Assembly (NCBI GenBank): GCA_013003465.1
Contig: JABDIZ010000262.1
Location: 1-18,682 of the forward strand
Direction of reading: 5' to 3'
DNA length: 18,682 bases
From: Rhodothermaceae bacterium
GTDB taxonomy: Bacteria; Bacteroidota; Rhodothermia; Rhodothermales; Rubricoccaceae
The notes under the pieces are model-generated. The model worked only from the letters and a program-made list of their open reading frames with translations. It ran no database searches and was not told where the DNA came from. Shown here in pieces: positions 1 through 6,734 of the stretch (position 1 is its first letter; every line of letters begins with the position of its first letter). The position numbers and the translations under genes were made by a program.

Positions 1-1074
1 CACATAGACGGTGCCCTCGGAGGGTGTAGCGGGTGGCGTCCAGCGCAGGGTTACGGCTTGGCCGGGCACGGCTACACCTGGGTTCGTCTGCACCTCAAGC
101 ATGGGGGTGCGCCGTCCACTGTCAAGGAGGTAGCTCGCTGCGATGGCCCCGATGTGCGGGTTCGGGGCGAGTCCCGCGGCGAGGTCGTTCGTTCCTGCGG
201 GCAGGGGCGGCGCGTTGGGTGCCTCGCGGTAGAGCCTGAAGTACGACGTGTCGCGGCGGAAGCGGGGAGCGAACTTATCAAAGCCCTGCGAGACGTGCTG
301 CGCGGCGGCCTGCACGCCGAGATCAGCGCAGGGGACGCCCTGGTCATTACACGGATCGCCGACGGGAACGGCCACGTCGTGCGTGCCATCCGAACTGAAC
401 CGGCGGAGGAAGAGACGTTGCGGCTGCCACAGGTCCACGCCGTCTTCCTCCAACTGCTCGGGGTGGTAGGCTGGGTCGGCGGCGAGGGCAAAGGCGTCAT
501 AGGCTGAGATGCCGACGGCCTGGTGCTGTCCGTGCTGCGCGCGCGGCCACGCCGTGGACGTGTCGTGGTTGGTAAACAACACGTTCGGCTTGAGCGTGCG
601 GATGAGCCGCACGAGCCGCTCGGTCACGATCTCGCGTCCGGCCTCGGCCGAGACGATGGGATCGTCGGTGTCCCAGAAGCCGACCCGGGGGCGGCTCCAC
701 TCGGCGAACGCCTCGCGCGCGTGCTTGGAGTAGCCGAAGTCGTAGAAGTTGAGGAAGTAGACCTGCGTGCCGAGGATGCGCGCCGCCCGCTCGGTCTCCT
801 CCGTGCGGATGGCGCCGAGGCGCTCGTAGAGTTCGGCCCCGGCTTCGTTCTGCCCGCCCTCGCCGCGCGTGTAGATCACCGAGTAGGCGACGGCGTTCTG
901 ATTGTGGCGGTAGTAGGTGAGCGTCAGCCCATCTTCGTCGTCGGGGTGGGCGGCGAGGTTCATCACCACGAGGGGACGAACCTCGTCCACGTCAGACGCT
1001 GGTGGAGGGCCTTCCCCCTGCGCGCAGGCGACGAGCGGAAACAGCAGGACAGCGGAAAGAAGCAGGCGATGCAT
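1..1074 (-). CDS. PIG-L/LmbE-family deacetylase, predicted lipoprotein (3' end cut by window)
   Basis: The frame runs from an ATG at 1074 to the left edge without a stop, giving at least 358 residues. Residues 1-16 form a lipoprotein signal with lipobox LVAC and acylated Cys17, so the protein is probably membrane-anchored outside the cytoplasm. The family signature AAHPDDE (residues 41-47; His43, Asp45 and Asp46) supplies metal ligands and the catalytic Asp of Zn-dependent N-acetyl-sugar deacetylases. The paired His180/His183 (AQHGQHQAVG) fits the third zinc ligand region. Residues past about 310 look like the start of a separate beta-rich domain. Family members act on GlcNAc-PI, mycothiol precursors or other N-acetylated sugars; the substrate here cannot be read from sequence. 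It is divergent from the small lipoprotein gene at 1245, with 170 bp between. Confidence 0.88.
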   Translation of the reverse strand, partial: MHRLLLSAVLLFPLVACAQGEGPPPASDVDEVRPLVVMNLAAHPDDEDGLTLTYYRHNQNAVAYSVIYTRGEGGQNEAGAELYERLGAIRTEETERAARILGTQVYFLNFYDFGYSKHAREAFAEWSRPRVGFWDTDDPIVSAEAGREIVTERLVRLIRTLKPNVLFTNHDTSTAWPRAQHGQHQAVGISAYDAFALAADPAYHPEQLEEDGVDLWQPQRLFLRRFSSDGTHDVAVPVGDPCNDQGVPCADLGVQAAAQHVSQGFDKFAPRFRRDTSYFRLYREAPNAPPLPAGTNDLAAGLAPNPHIGAIAASYLLDSGRRTPMLEVQTNPGVAVPGQAVTLRWTPPATPSEGTVYV

Positions 1075-1188
1075 CGGTGTGGCAGAAGCGTGGCGGCCCA
1101 AGCTACGCGCCACGGTGCGCGCGGCTCCCGGGTAGGGCAAGGCGCCCGCTCGCTACCTGAGTTTGGTGGCGACAGGCTCAGGTTTTGA

Positions 1189-1217
1189 TTGAACTTGAGG
1201 GCATGGACGAGTAGGTT
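1189..1217 (+). promoter_or_regulatory. Candidate sigma-70-like promoter for the small lipoprotein gene
   Basis: TTGAAC (1189-1194) and TAGGTT (1212-1217) are 17 bp apart. Transcription would begin near 1224, about 20 nt before the ATG at 1245. The -35 match is good and the -10 is mediocre. It lies in the 170-bp divergent gap with the PIG-L gene. Confidence 0.3.
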
Positions 1218-1244
1218 CGGTCATACGTACCAGCCTCGCGTGTT

Positions 1245-1400
1245 ATGCCTCGTTTTCGCATCCTCACCATGCTATTCATCCTGGCCCTTGCCCTTGTCGG
1301 TTGCAACACCGGCTACGTCACGGGCCCGGAAGAGCAGGCGGCTCAACAAGAGCCTCCGGCCGAGGCCGTGCAGCCCTCAACTCTGGCTGAAGCGGAGTGA
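1245..1400 (+). CDS. Small predicted lipoprotein, 51 residues
   Basis: ATG at 1245, TGA at 1398-1400. A short basic N-terminus (MPRFR) is followed by a hydrophobic core and lipobox LVGC with Cys20. This is a complete type II lipoprotein signal with suitable charge, hydrophobic length and small residues before the Cys. The mature part is only 32 residues, acidic and rich in Gln, Glu, Pro and Ala, with no recognisable domain. That composition suits a flexible membrane-tethered peptide. It resembles the entericidin-like and other tiny lipoproteins only in layout; I see no sequence match. A plausible promoter lies just upstream. The gene ends 60 bp before the M42 peptidase start. Coding status rests on the signal peptide and the well-placed stop. 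Confidence 0.6.
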   Translation: MPRFRILTMLFILALALVGCNTGYVTGPEEQAAQQEPPAEAVQPSTLAEAE

Positions 1401-1420
1401 CACGGTAGGCAGCCATGAGC

Positions 1421-1447
1421 GAGGCGGGGTAGTTTGGTGCCCCGCTC
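1421..1447 (+). promoter_or_regulatory. Hairpin upstream of the M42 peptidase gene
   Basis: GAGGCGGGG (1421-1429) can pair with CCCCGCTC (1440-1447), with one bulged G and a 10-nt loop. There is no T-run after it, so it is not a clear terminator. It lies between the small lipoprotein stop and the peptidase ATG at 1461 and could act as a weak attenuator or mRNA end. Confidence 0.25.
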
Positions 1448-1460
1448 ATCTCGCCTGTTC

Positions 1461-2540
1461 ATGACCGACGCCGCCCGCGCCTTCCTCTTCGACCTCCTCC
1501 GCACGCCCAGCCCGACGGGCTTCGAGACACCCGGCCAGCGCGTCTGGGCGCAGTACGTCCAGCCCCACGCCGACCGCGTTGAGAGCGATGCCTATGGGAA
1601 CATCTGGGCCACGCTCAATGGGGCCGATGCGGAGGGGCCGCGCCTCATGCTCGAAGCGCACGCCGACGAGATCGGCCTCATGGTCAAGTATGTCACCGAC
1701 GAGGGATTCATCCACGTGGACCGCATCGGCGGGACCGACCACGCCATCGCGCGTGGCAAACGCGTCACGATCCTCGGAAGCGAGGGACCCGTCCTTGGGG
1801 TGGTTGGCAACACGGCCATCCACCTCCGCGACCGCAGCGGCGAGGAGAAGGCGCCCAAGCTCGAGGAACTGTTCGTGGACATCGGCGCGGCGAGCAAGGA
1901 CGAGGTCGCCGAGCGCGGCGTCCGCGTCGGGCACCCGGCCATCTATGCCGAGGCCGTGGAGCAACTGACCGAGAAGCGACTCATCGGGCGGGCGCTCGAC
2001 AATCGCCTCGGTGGGTTCGTGATCGCACAGGTCCTCAAGAACCTAGCCGGTGGCGACCGCCCGGTGGCGACCGTCCACGCCGTCAACGCGGTGCAGGAGG
2101 AGATCGGTGGCAACGGGGCGCGCATGGTGGCCTATCGGCTGGAACCCACGCTCGCCCTTGTGCTCGACGTCACGCACGCCACCGACTCGCCCGGCATCGA
2201 AAAGGCCAAGCACGGCGCCGTCACGCTCGGCGGTGGACCCTCGGTGACGCACGGGACGGTGAACCACCCGCGCATGGTGGAACGGCTGATCGAGGTGGCC
2301 GAGGCCGAGGACATTCCGCTTCAGCACGAAGCCAGCAGCCGCTTCTCCGGGACCGATACCGACGTCATCTTCACCACAAAGCGCGGCGTTCCGAGCGCCC
2401 TTGTCTCCGTCCCCATGCGCTACATGCACTCGACCGTCGAGACCGTGGACCTCGACGACGTGGAGCGGACGATCCGTCTGATGACGGCTTTCGCTCGCTC
2501 CGTCCGGGCCGACGACACGTTTGCGGCGCAGGTGCTGTAG
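1461..2540 (+). CDS. M42-family metalloaminopeptidase (glutamyl/TET-like)
   Basis: A cytoplasmic dinuclear-metal aminopeptidase of 359 residues, normal for the family. Members form large tetrahedral complexes that trim peptides released by proteases. Visible sites, in order: AHADEIGLM (residues 66-74; His67 ligand, Asp69), RALDNRLGG (Asp180, bridging ligand), VQEEIGGNGA (211-220; general base Glu213 and ligand Glu214), DVTHATDSPG (Asp236) and the C-terminal MRYMHSTVE (His323). All expected ligands are present, so the enzyme should be active. The frame also offers TTG at 1434 and GTG at 1437. I prefer ATG 1461 because the peptide from there begins directly with the usual short N-terminal helix (FLFDLLRTPSPTGFE). 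There is no clear ribosome binding site for it. It converges on the M32 gene with 9 bp between the stop codons. Confidence 0.93.
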   Translation: MTDAARAFLFDLLRTPSPTGFETPGQRVWAQYVQPHADRVESDAYGNIWATLNGADAEGPRLMLEAHADEIGLMVKYVTDEGFIHVDRIGGTDHAIARGKRVTILGSEGPVLGVVGNTAIHLRDRSGEEKAPKLEELFVDIGAASKDEVAERGVRVGHPAIYAEAVEQLTEKRLIGRALDNRLGGFVIAQVLKNLAGGDRPVATVHAVNAVQEEIGGNGARMVAYRLEPTLALVLDVTHATDSPGIEKAKHGAVTLGGGPSVTHGTVNHPRMVERLIEVAEAEDIPLQHEASSRFSGTDTDVIFTTKRGVPSALVSVPMRYMHSTVETVDLDDVERTIRLMTAFARSVRADDTFAAQVL

Positions 2541-2541
2541 G

Positions 2542-2600
2542 GCTGTGGGCTAGAAGCTATGGGCTTGAGGCTTCGAGCCTTCAGCTTCAAGCCCCAAGCC
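2542..2600. repeat. Heptanucleotide (period-7) repeat array with internal hairpin
   Basis: Eight consecutive 7-mers each begin with GCT or GCC: GCTGTGG, GCTAGAA, GCTATGG, GCTTGAG, GCTTCGA, GCCTTCA, GCTTCAA, GCCCCAA, then GCC. The array covers the gap between two convergent genes and the last codons of the M32 gene, whose stop (2550-2552) lies inside it. Within it, 2561-2572 can pair with 2583-2594 (12 bp with one G-U pair) around a 10-nt loop. It may thus serve as a two-way transcription end although it lacks T-runs. Short 7-bp tandem repeats are known in cyanobacterial intergenic DNA; this array is degenerate. Confidence 0.65.
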
Positions 2601-4118
2601 GTAGAGCGCGCCGAACTTGGCCTTGGCGTAAGCGAGCCACGGAGCGGCGTCGAGCCCGCCACCCATTACATCCCGGAGGATCTCGTTCGCGGATCTCATG
2701 CGACCCCAGCGGTGAACGTGCGTGCGGAGCCAGTCGAGGAGTGGACGGTAGGTGCCCTCGGCAAAGGCCTCATTGAGATCACCGAGGTCGCGTTCGGCGG
2801 CCTCGAAGAGTTGGGTGCTCATCAGCGTGCCGAGCGTGTACGTCGGGAAGTAGCCGAGCGCGCCGAGCGCCCAGTGGATGTCTTGCAAGCAGCCGTCGGC
2901 GTCCGAGGCAGGCGTACAGCCGAGATAGGCCTCCATCTTCGCATTCCATGCCTCCGGGACATCGGCGACGGCCAGTGTTTCGGCGATCAGGGCGCGCTCG
3001 ATCTCGAAGCGGAGCAGCACGTGCAGGTGGTACGTCAACTCGTCCGCCTCGACGCGGATCAGGCTGGGCTCGACGCGGTTGACGGCGCGGTAGAACGCCT
3101 CGGCCTTGGCCCCCGCAAGGGCCCCGGGAAAGTGCCGCTGCGCCTGGGGAAACCAGTGCATCCAGAACGCGCGGCTGCGCCCGACGAGATTCTCCCACAG
3201 CCGCGACTGGCTCTCGTGCATGCCAAGCGACGTGCCATCGGCGAGGGGCGTGCGGTCGAGGGCCGGGTCGATGCCCTGTTCGTAGAGCGCGTGGCCGACC
3301 TCGTGAATGGTGCCGAAGAAGGCGGGGTTGAAGAACTGTGGATCGAGGCGTGTGGTGATGCGCACGTCGCGGATGCCGAACGAGGTGGTGAACGGGTGCG
3401 CGGAGCGATCCTGCCGTCCGTGCCGGAGGTCGTACCCGAGGGCCTCGGCGACCTGCATCCCGAACGCCCACTGTGCGTCCTCGTCGTACGCGCGATGCAC
3501 GAGGCGGTCGTCCAGTTGCGGCTGCGCAGCGATGGCTTCGACGAGCGGAACGAGATGCCGCTGGAGATCCGCGAAGACGGCTGCGACCTCGGTCGTATGG
3601 GCGCCCGGCTCGTACTCGTCGAGGAGGGCATCGTAGAGCGCGTCGGCCTCCGTGGGCGCGTAGGTGTTGCCGCGTTCGTCGGCCAGGAGCGGACGCAGGC
3701 GCTCGGCCTTCTCGCGATTCAGGTCCACGATGCGCTGAAGGTGCGGTGCGAAGTGGGCAAAATCGTTCGCCTCTCGCGCGGTCTTCCAGGCTTCGAGGGC
3801 GCGGCCCTTCGCCTCGGCCATCGCGCTGACCCACGCCGACGGGAGAAGCGTCGCCCGCGCATAATCGCGCTGTGTCACCCGAACGAGCGCCTGCTCCTCC
3901 TCGGGCGAAGGGTTCAGCCGGTCCAGCCAGCCGCCGACCTCATCGGCGGTGAACCGCTCGTGGCCGAGGCGGCGGAGCGTGGCGACCTGTTGCGCCCGCG
4001 ACTCGGCGGCTCCCGGCGGCATGTAGGTTTCCTGGTCCCATTCGAGGACGGCGGCGGCGTAGTTGAGGTCGGCGACTTCGGCAAGGCGAGTCTTGAGAAG
4101 GGAGAGCGTGTCGGGCAT
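2550..4118 (-). CDS. M32-family metallocarboxypeptidase (carboxypeptidase Taq type)
   Basis: A 522-residue cytoplasmic zinc carboxypeptidase of broad specificity, slightly longer than the usual 490-510. Diagnostic motifs: DRSAHPF (237-243), zinc site HEVGH (272-276), HESQSRLWEN (301-310, third ligand Glu302), IRVEADELTY (354-363) and GYFPTYTLG (422-430). All are intact. The N-terminus (VLEWDQETYMPPGA) is typical, so ATG 4118 is secure. It starts 33 bp after the stop of the fused ABC transporter gene and is probably the last gene of that transcript; a functional link to osmolyte uptake is not obvious. The last residues, about 508-522, are encoded by the heptamer repeat array and look like an added tail (AEGSKPQAHSF) rather than conserved enzyme. 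Confidence 0.95.
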   Translation of the reverse strand: MPDTLSLLKTRLAEVADLNYAAAVLEWDQETYMPPGAAESRAQQVATLRRLGHERFTADEVGGWLDRLNPSPEEEQALVRVTQRDYARATLLPSAWVSAMAEAKGRALEAWKTAREANDFAHFAPHLQRIVDLNREKAERLRPLLADERGNTYAPTEADALYDALLDEYEPGAHTTEVAAVFADLQRHLVPLVEAIAAQPQLDDRLVHRAYDEDAQWAFGMQVAEALGYDLRHGRQDRSAHPFTTSFGIRDVRITTRLDPQFFNPAFFGTIHEVGHALYEQGIDPALDRTPLADGTSLGMHESQSRLWENLVGRSRAFWMHWFPQAQRHFPGALAGAKAEAFYRAVNRVEPSLIRVEADELTYHLHVLLRFEIERALIAETLAVADVPEAWNAKMEAYLGCTPASDADGCLQDIHWALGALGYFPTYTLGTLMSTQLFEAAERDLGDLNEAFAEGTYRPLLDWLRTHVHRWGRMRSANEILRDVMGGGLDAAPWLAYAKAKFGALYGLGLEAEGSKPQAHSF

Positions 4119-4151
4119 CGGGCGGAGCGAGCGAAGGGGCCGGAAAGATCG

Positions 4152-5630
4152 CTACAGGCGGAGGCCCTGGGGGACCACGAGCCGCTCAATGCCATCGAAC
4201 AGCAGTTGCGCGGCGAGCGCGAGCGCGGCCGCCGGGACCGCGCCTTCGAGGATGAGCGCGGTATCGTCGAGCCGGATGCCCGTCAGGATGGGCTGGCCGT
4301 AGCCGCCTGCGCCGATGAGCGCGCCCAGCGTGGCCGTCCCGATGTTGATGACGGCGCTCGTTTTGATACCAGCCAGGATGCTGGGTCCCGCCAGCGGCAA
4401 CTCAACGAGCCGGAGGCGCGCACCGGGGGAGAGGCCGAGGGCCTCGGCCGACTCCCGCAGCGGGGGGGCGATGCCCTGCAACCCAGCATGGGTGTTCCGA
4501 ACAATGGGGAGCAGGCTGTAAAGGAACAGCGCCACCATCGCGGGGACGGCACCGATCCCTAACAGCGGAATCATAAAGACGAGCAGTGCCAGCGAGGGGA
4601 TCGTGTAGATCACGCCGACGATCCCGAGGATTGGGCCTTCCAGGCGCGGCACCCGCGCCGCAGCGATGCCCAGCGGGATCGCCACCAGAATGGCGACGAA
4701 GAGCGAGAGGCCGACGAGCAGGAGGTGCTCGGCCGTGCGCTGCCAAAGCCGCTCCCAGAACCCGGCAACCGTCACCTCACTCTCGATACCGAGCGCGTCG
4801 CGGAGGAAGGTGGCCGCGACGAGCGCCTCCGGCGTGCGCTCCAGCTTGGCGCGTGCGTTGAGCGCCTGCATCGCCGCCTCGCCGATCCGGCCCCCCAGTC
4901 GTTCGAGTGCTGCGATCGCCTCCGGCGGGAGGTCGAGGCGGTAGAGGAAGACGGCGCGGTAGGCGGGGAAGAACGCACGGTCGTCGCGGAGCACGCGGAG
5001 GCCGTAGTAGGCGATCTCGGCGTCGGTCGAGTAGAGGTCGGTGAGCGCGAGCGCGCCATCGTCGAGGCCGCGGTAGGCGAGGTCATGGTCGAGGCCTCGT
5101 ACGTCCGCGTGGGGAAGGGCGTAGGCCCTCTGCAGGCCCGGCCAGCCGTCGGCGCGGTCCATAAACTCATTCGTGAACCCGAAGGCGAGATCAGGGTGGG
5201 CGCGGAGGTCCGAGATCGTCGCGATACCGAGGCGGGTGGCGGTCTCCTCCTGCATCCCGAGGGCGTAGGTGTTGTTGAAGCCGAGCGGTGCCGTCATCCC
5301 GATGCCGAGTTCGGCAAGGCGTGCGCGCAGGGCGGCCTCGTCGGGAAGCGCTTCGCCGGCGAGGATTTCTTGGGTGATCGTCCCGGTGTAGTCGGGGTAC
5401 GCGTCGAGGTCGCCCCGGCGGAGCGCTTCCCACAGCACGCGCGTGCCGCCGACCTCGGCCCGGTGCTCCGCCGCCAGCCCTGCCTCGCGGAGGAGCTGCG
5501 CGGCCATCTCGCCCAGGATCACCGACTCGGTGAACTTCTTGGAGCCTACGACGAGCGGAGCGTCGTCGCCCTGCGCGCCCACCGAGGGGCTTCCGAGGAC
5601 CATCACGAGTAGAAAAACCGTGCGCGTCAT
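4152..5630 (-). CDS. Fused substrate-binding/permease protein of a glycine betaine/choline-type ABC importer
   Basis: 492 residues. Residues 1-20 are a signal peptide (ends SVGAQ, no lipobox). Residues 25-280 form an OpuC/ProX-like binding domain: GSKKFTESVILGE (29-41), YPDYTGT (78-84) and GFTNEFMDR (151-159). Residues 300-485 form the permease, with several membrane helices and the EAA coupling loop (ESAEALGLSPGARL, 393-406). In the well-known OpuFB and EgtU fusions the permease comes first; here the binding domain is N-terminal and would be periplasmic, joined directly to the first helix. The likely role is uptake of a quaternary ammonium osmolyte such as glycine betaine, choline or carnitine. 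Related systems also take ergothioneine, so the ligand is open. The start overlaps the ATPase stop (ATGA, 5630-5627), implying coupled translation. Confidence 0.9.
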   Translation of the reverse strand: MTRTVFLLVMVLGSPSVGAQGDDAPLVVGSKKFTESVILGEMAAQLLREAGLAAEHRAEVGGTRVLWEALRRGDLDAYPDYTGTITQEILAGEALPDEAALRARLAELGIGMTAPLGFNNTYALGMQEETATRLGIATISDLRAHPDLAFGFTNEFMDRADGWPGLQRAYALPHADVRGLDHDLAYRGLDDGALALTDLYSTDAEIAYYGLRVLRDDRAFFPAYRAVFLYRLDLPPEAIAALERLGGRIGEAAMQALNARAKLERTPEALVAATFLRDALGIESEVTVAGFWERLWQRTAEHLLLVGLSLFVAILVAIPLGIAAARVPRLEGPILGIVGVIYTIPSLALLVFMIPLLGIGAVPAMVALFLYSLLPIVRNTHAGLQGIAPPLRESAEALGLSPGARLRLVELPLAGPSILAGIKTSAVINIGTATLGALIGAGGYGQPILTGIRLDDTALILEGAVPAAALALAAQLLFDGIERLVVPQGLRL

Positions 5631-6361
5631 TCGAGGACGAGGCTACGCTGCGCTTGGACGAATCGCTCCACGAACGGCTCCGCAGGTCGCTCGACGAGGT
5701 CCCGAAAGGACCCTTGCTGCACGATGGCGCCGTCGCGCAGGAGGACGACCGTATCGCCGAAGAACCCGGCCTCGCTGAGGTCGTGCGTGACGAGGAGCGC
5801 GGTCTTGCCAAGGCGCCGGATGATCGCGCGGAGGTCGTCTTGGAGGTCCGAGCGGATCATGGGGTCGAGGGCGCCAAGGGGCTCGTCGAGGAGGAGCACG
5901 GCAGGGTCGAGGAAGAGCGCGCGCATGAGGGCGACGCGTTGCCGCTGCCCGCCGGAGAGCTGGACGGGGTACCGGTCGAGCATGTCGAGCGGAAGGGCGG
6001 TGAGGTCTGCGAGGTCGGCCAGTCGCTGGGCGATGCGGCCATCGGGCCAGCCGAGGTGCCGGGCCATCAGGATGACGTTCTCTCGCGCGGTGAGGTGAGG
6101 AAAGAGGCCCCCCTCCTGAATGACATAGCCCATGCGCTGGCGGAGCGCAGGCGCCGTAGCCGGGGTGATAAGCGTACCCTCTACCCTGATGTTCCCTTCA
6201 TCCGGGACGATGAGACCCGCCACGAGGCGGAGGAGGGTCGACTTGCCACAGCCGCTCGGTCCGAGGAGAACGGTCGTCTGTCCGGCCGCCACCTCGAGGC
6301 TGACGGCGCGGAGGGCCTGGGTGGCGCCGTAGGACTTGGTGACGCGGTGGAGGTGAATCAC
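5627..6361 (-). CDS. Osmoprotectant ABC transporter ATPase (ProV/OpuCA-like, no CBS domains)
   Basis: 244 residues. Walker A GPSGCGKST, Q-loop YVIQEGGLFPH, signature LSGGQRQRVALMRAL, Walker B VLLLDEP with D-loop GALD, and switch His in VTHDLSEA are all present. It drives the fused binding/permease protein encoded next, with a 4-nt stop/start overlap. ProV and OpuCA usually carry two C-terminal CBS domains that sense ionic strength; this protein stops just after the nucleotide-binding domain, so that mode of control is absent. Start is GTG at 6361 with no ribosome binding site. A -10-like GATAAT lies on the minus strand at 6395-6390. A 9-codon ATG frame (6387) ends with TGA overlapping the GTG, perhaps by chance. 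Confidence 0.92.
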   Translation of the reverse strand: MIHLHRVTKSYGATQALRAVSLEVAAGQTTVLLGPSGCGKSTLLRLVAGLIVPDEGNIRVEGTLITPATAPALRQRMGYVIQEGGLFPHLTARENVILMARHLGWPDGRIAQRLADLADLTALPLDMLDRYPVQLSGGQRQRVALMRALFLDPAVLLLDEPLGALDPMIRSDLQDDLRAIIRRLGKTALLVTHDLSEAGFFGDTVVLLRDGAIVQQGSFRDLVERPAEPFVERFVQAQRSLVLE

Positions 6362-6418
6362 GGGAGAGAGGGCGAGCGGGGCTTCATGGATTATCCGTAG
6401 GGGCCCCGGGTTCCGTCC

Positions 6419-6448
6419 TTGCCCTCGCTTCGGCCGGTTCGGTACTTT
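6419..6448 (+). promoter_or_regulatory. Candidate tRNA-Thr promoter
   Basis: TTGCCC (6419-6424) and TACTTT (6443-6448) are 18 bp apart. Transcription would start near 6455, a few nt before the mature tRNA 5' end at 6460, the usual distance for tRNA genes. Confidence 0.4.
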
Positions 6449-6459
6449 GCGAGTTCGAC

Positions 6460-6532
6460 GCCAACGTAGCTCAGTTGGTAGAGCAGTTCACTCGTAATGA
6501 ACAGGTCACCGGTTCGAGTCCGGTCGTTGGCT
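6460..6532 (+). tRNA. tRNA-Thr (anticodon CGU)
   Basis: 73 nt without encoded CCA. Acceptor stem GCCAACG pairs with CGTTGGC, discriminator T. D-loop AGTTGGTAGAGC; anticodon stem GTTCA/TGAAC around loop CTCGTAA, so the anticodon is CGT (6493-6495), reading ACG. T-arm CCGGTTCGAGTCCGG is standard. The gene is complete and should work. Its 3' half is duplicated at 12338-12382, marking it as the integration site of a mobile element; the 3' half seen here was probably supplied by that element. Confidence 0.97.
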
Positions 6533-6533
6533 C
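6489..6533 (+). repeat. attL: element-side copy of the tRNA-Thr 3' half
   Basis: These 45 bp match 12338-12382 in direct orientation with one difference, G at 6494 against A at 12343. The uninterrupted identity is 6495-6533, 39 bp, from the third anticodon base to one base past the tRNA end. Crossover in the anticodon loop with duplication to the 3' end is the usual outcome for tyrosine integrases that use tRNA genes. Confidence 0.9.
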
Positions 6534-6538
6534 ACGCC

Positions 6539-6573
6539 AGAATCGCCCCTAGTGCATCATTGGGGGCGATTCT
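6539..6573 (+). terminator. Rho-independent terminator after tRNA-Thr
   Basis: AGAATCGCCCC (6539-6549) pairs perfectly with GGGGCGATTCT (6563-6573) around a 13-nt loop. Only a short T-rich stretch (GTGCGTTTT) follows. It lies 7 nt after the tRNA. Because it is inside attL it should have come with the element. Confidence 0.65.
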
Positions 6574-6614
6574 GTGCGTTTTGGGAAGATGCGACATGAA
6601 TAGTCCTGGAGACG

Positions 6615-6634
6615 GTACGGCGTATGTACGACAA
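6615..6634 (+). other. Candidate integrase arm-type site, left end
   Basis: GTACGGCGTATGTACGACAA is two 9-bp half-repeats (GTACGGCGT, GTACGACAA) separated by AT. It matches the site at 12215-12234 in 17 of 20 positions and in the same orientation, 82 bp inside attL. The rest of 6574-6734 shows no other feature. Confidence 0.55.
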
Positions 6635-6734
6635 ATTGGCGCGCAACCTAGCATATGCTTTCCGAGCAAAGGGAGGCCAAGCCTGCGCCTGTTGCCGCGA
6701 TCAGGATCTCTTTCTTACCGGGAAGTTGGTGCGG

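Noticed and set aside
2559..4562. Long 667-codon open frame on the plus strand
   Set aside because: It is antisense to the M32 peptidase and the ABC permease, both with full family motifs. The translated product is Arg/Glu/Val-rich with no domain; such shadows are common at high GC.
6358..6387. Nine-codon leader frame overlapping the ATPase GTG start
   Set aside because: No ribosome binding site and no codon pattern suggesting attenuation; kept only as a remark in the ATPase entry.
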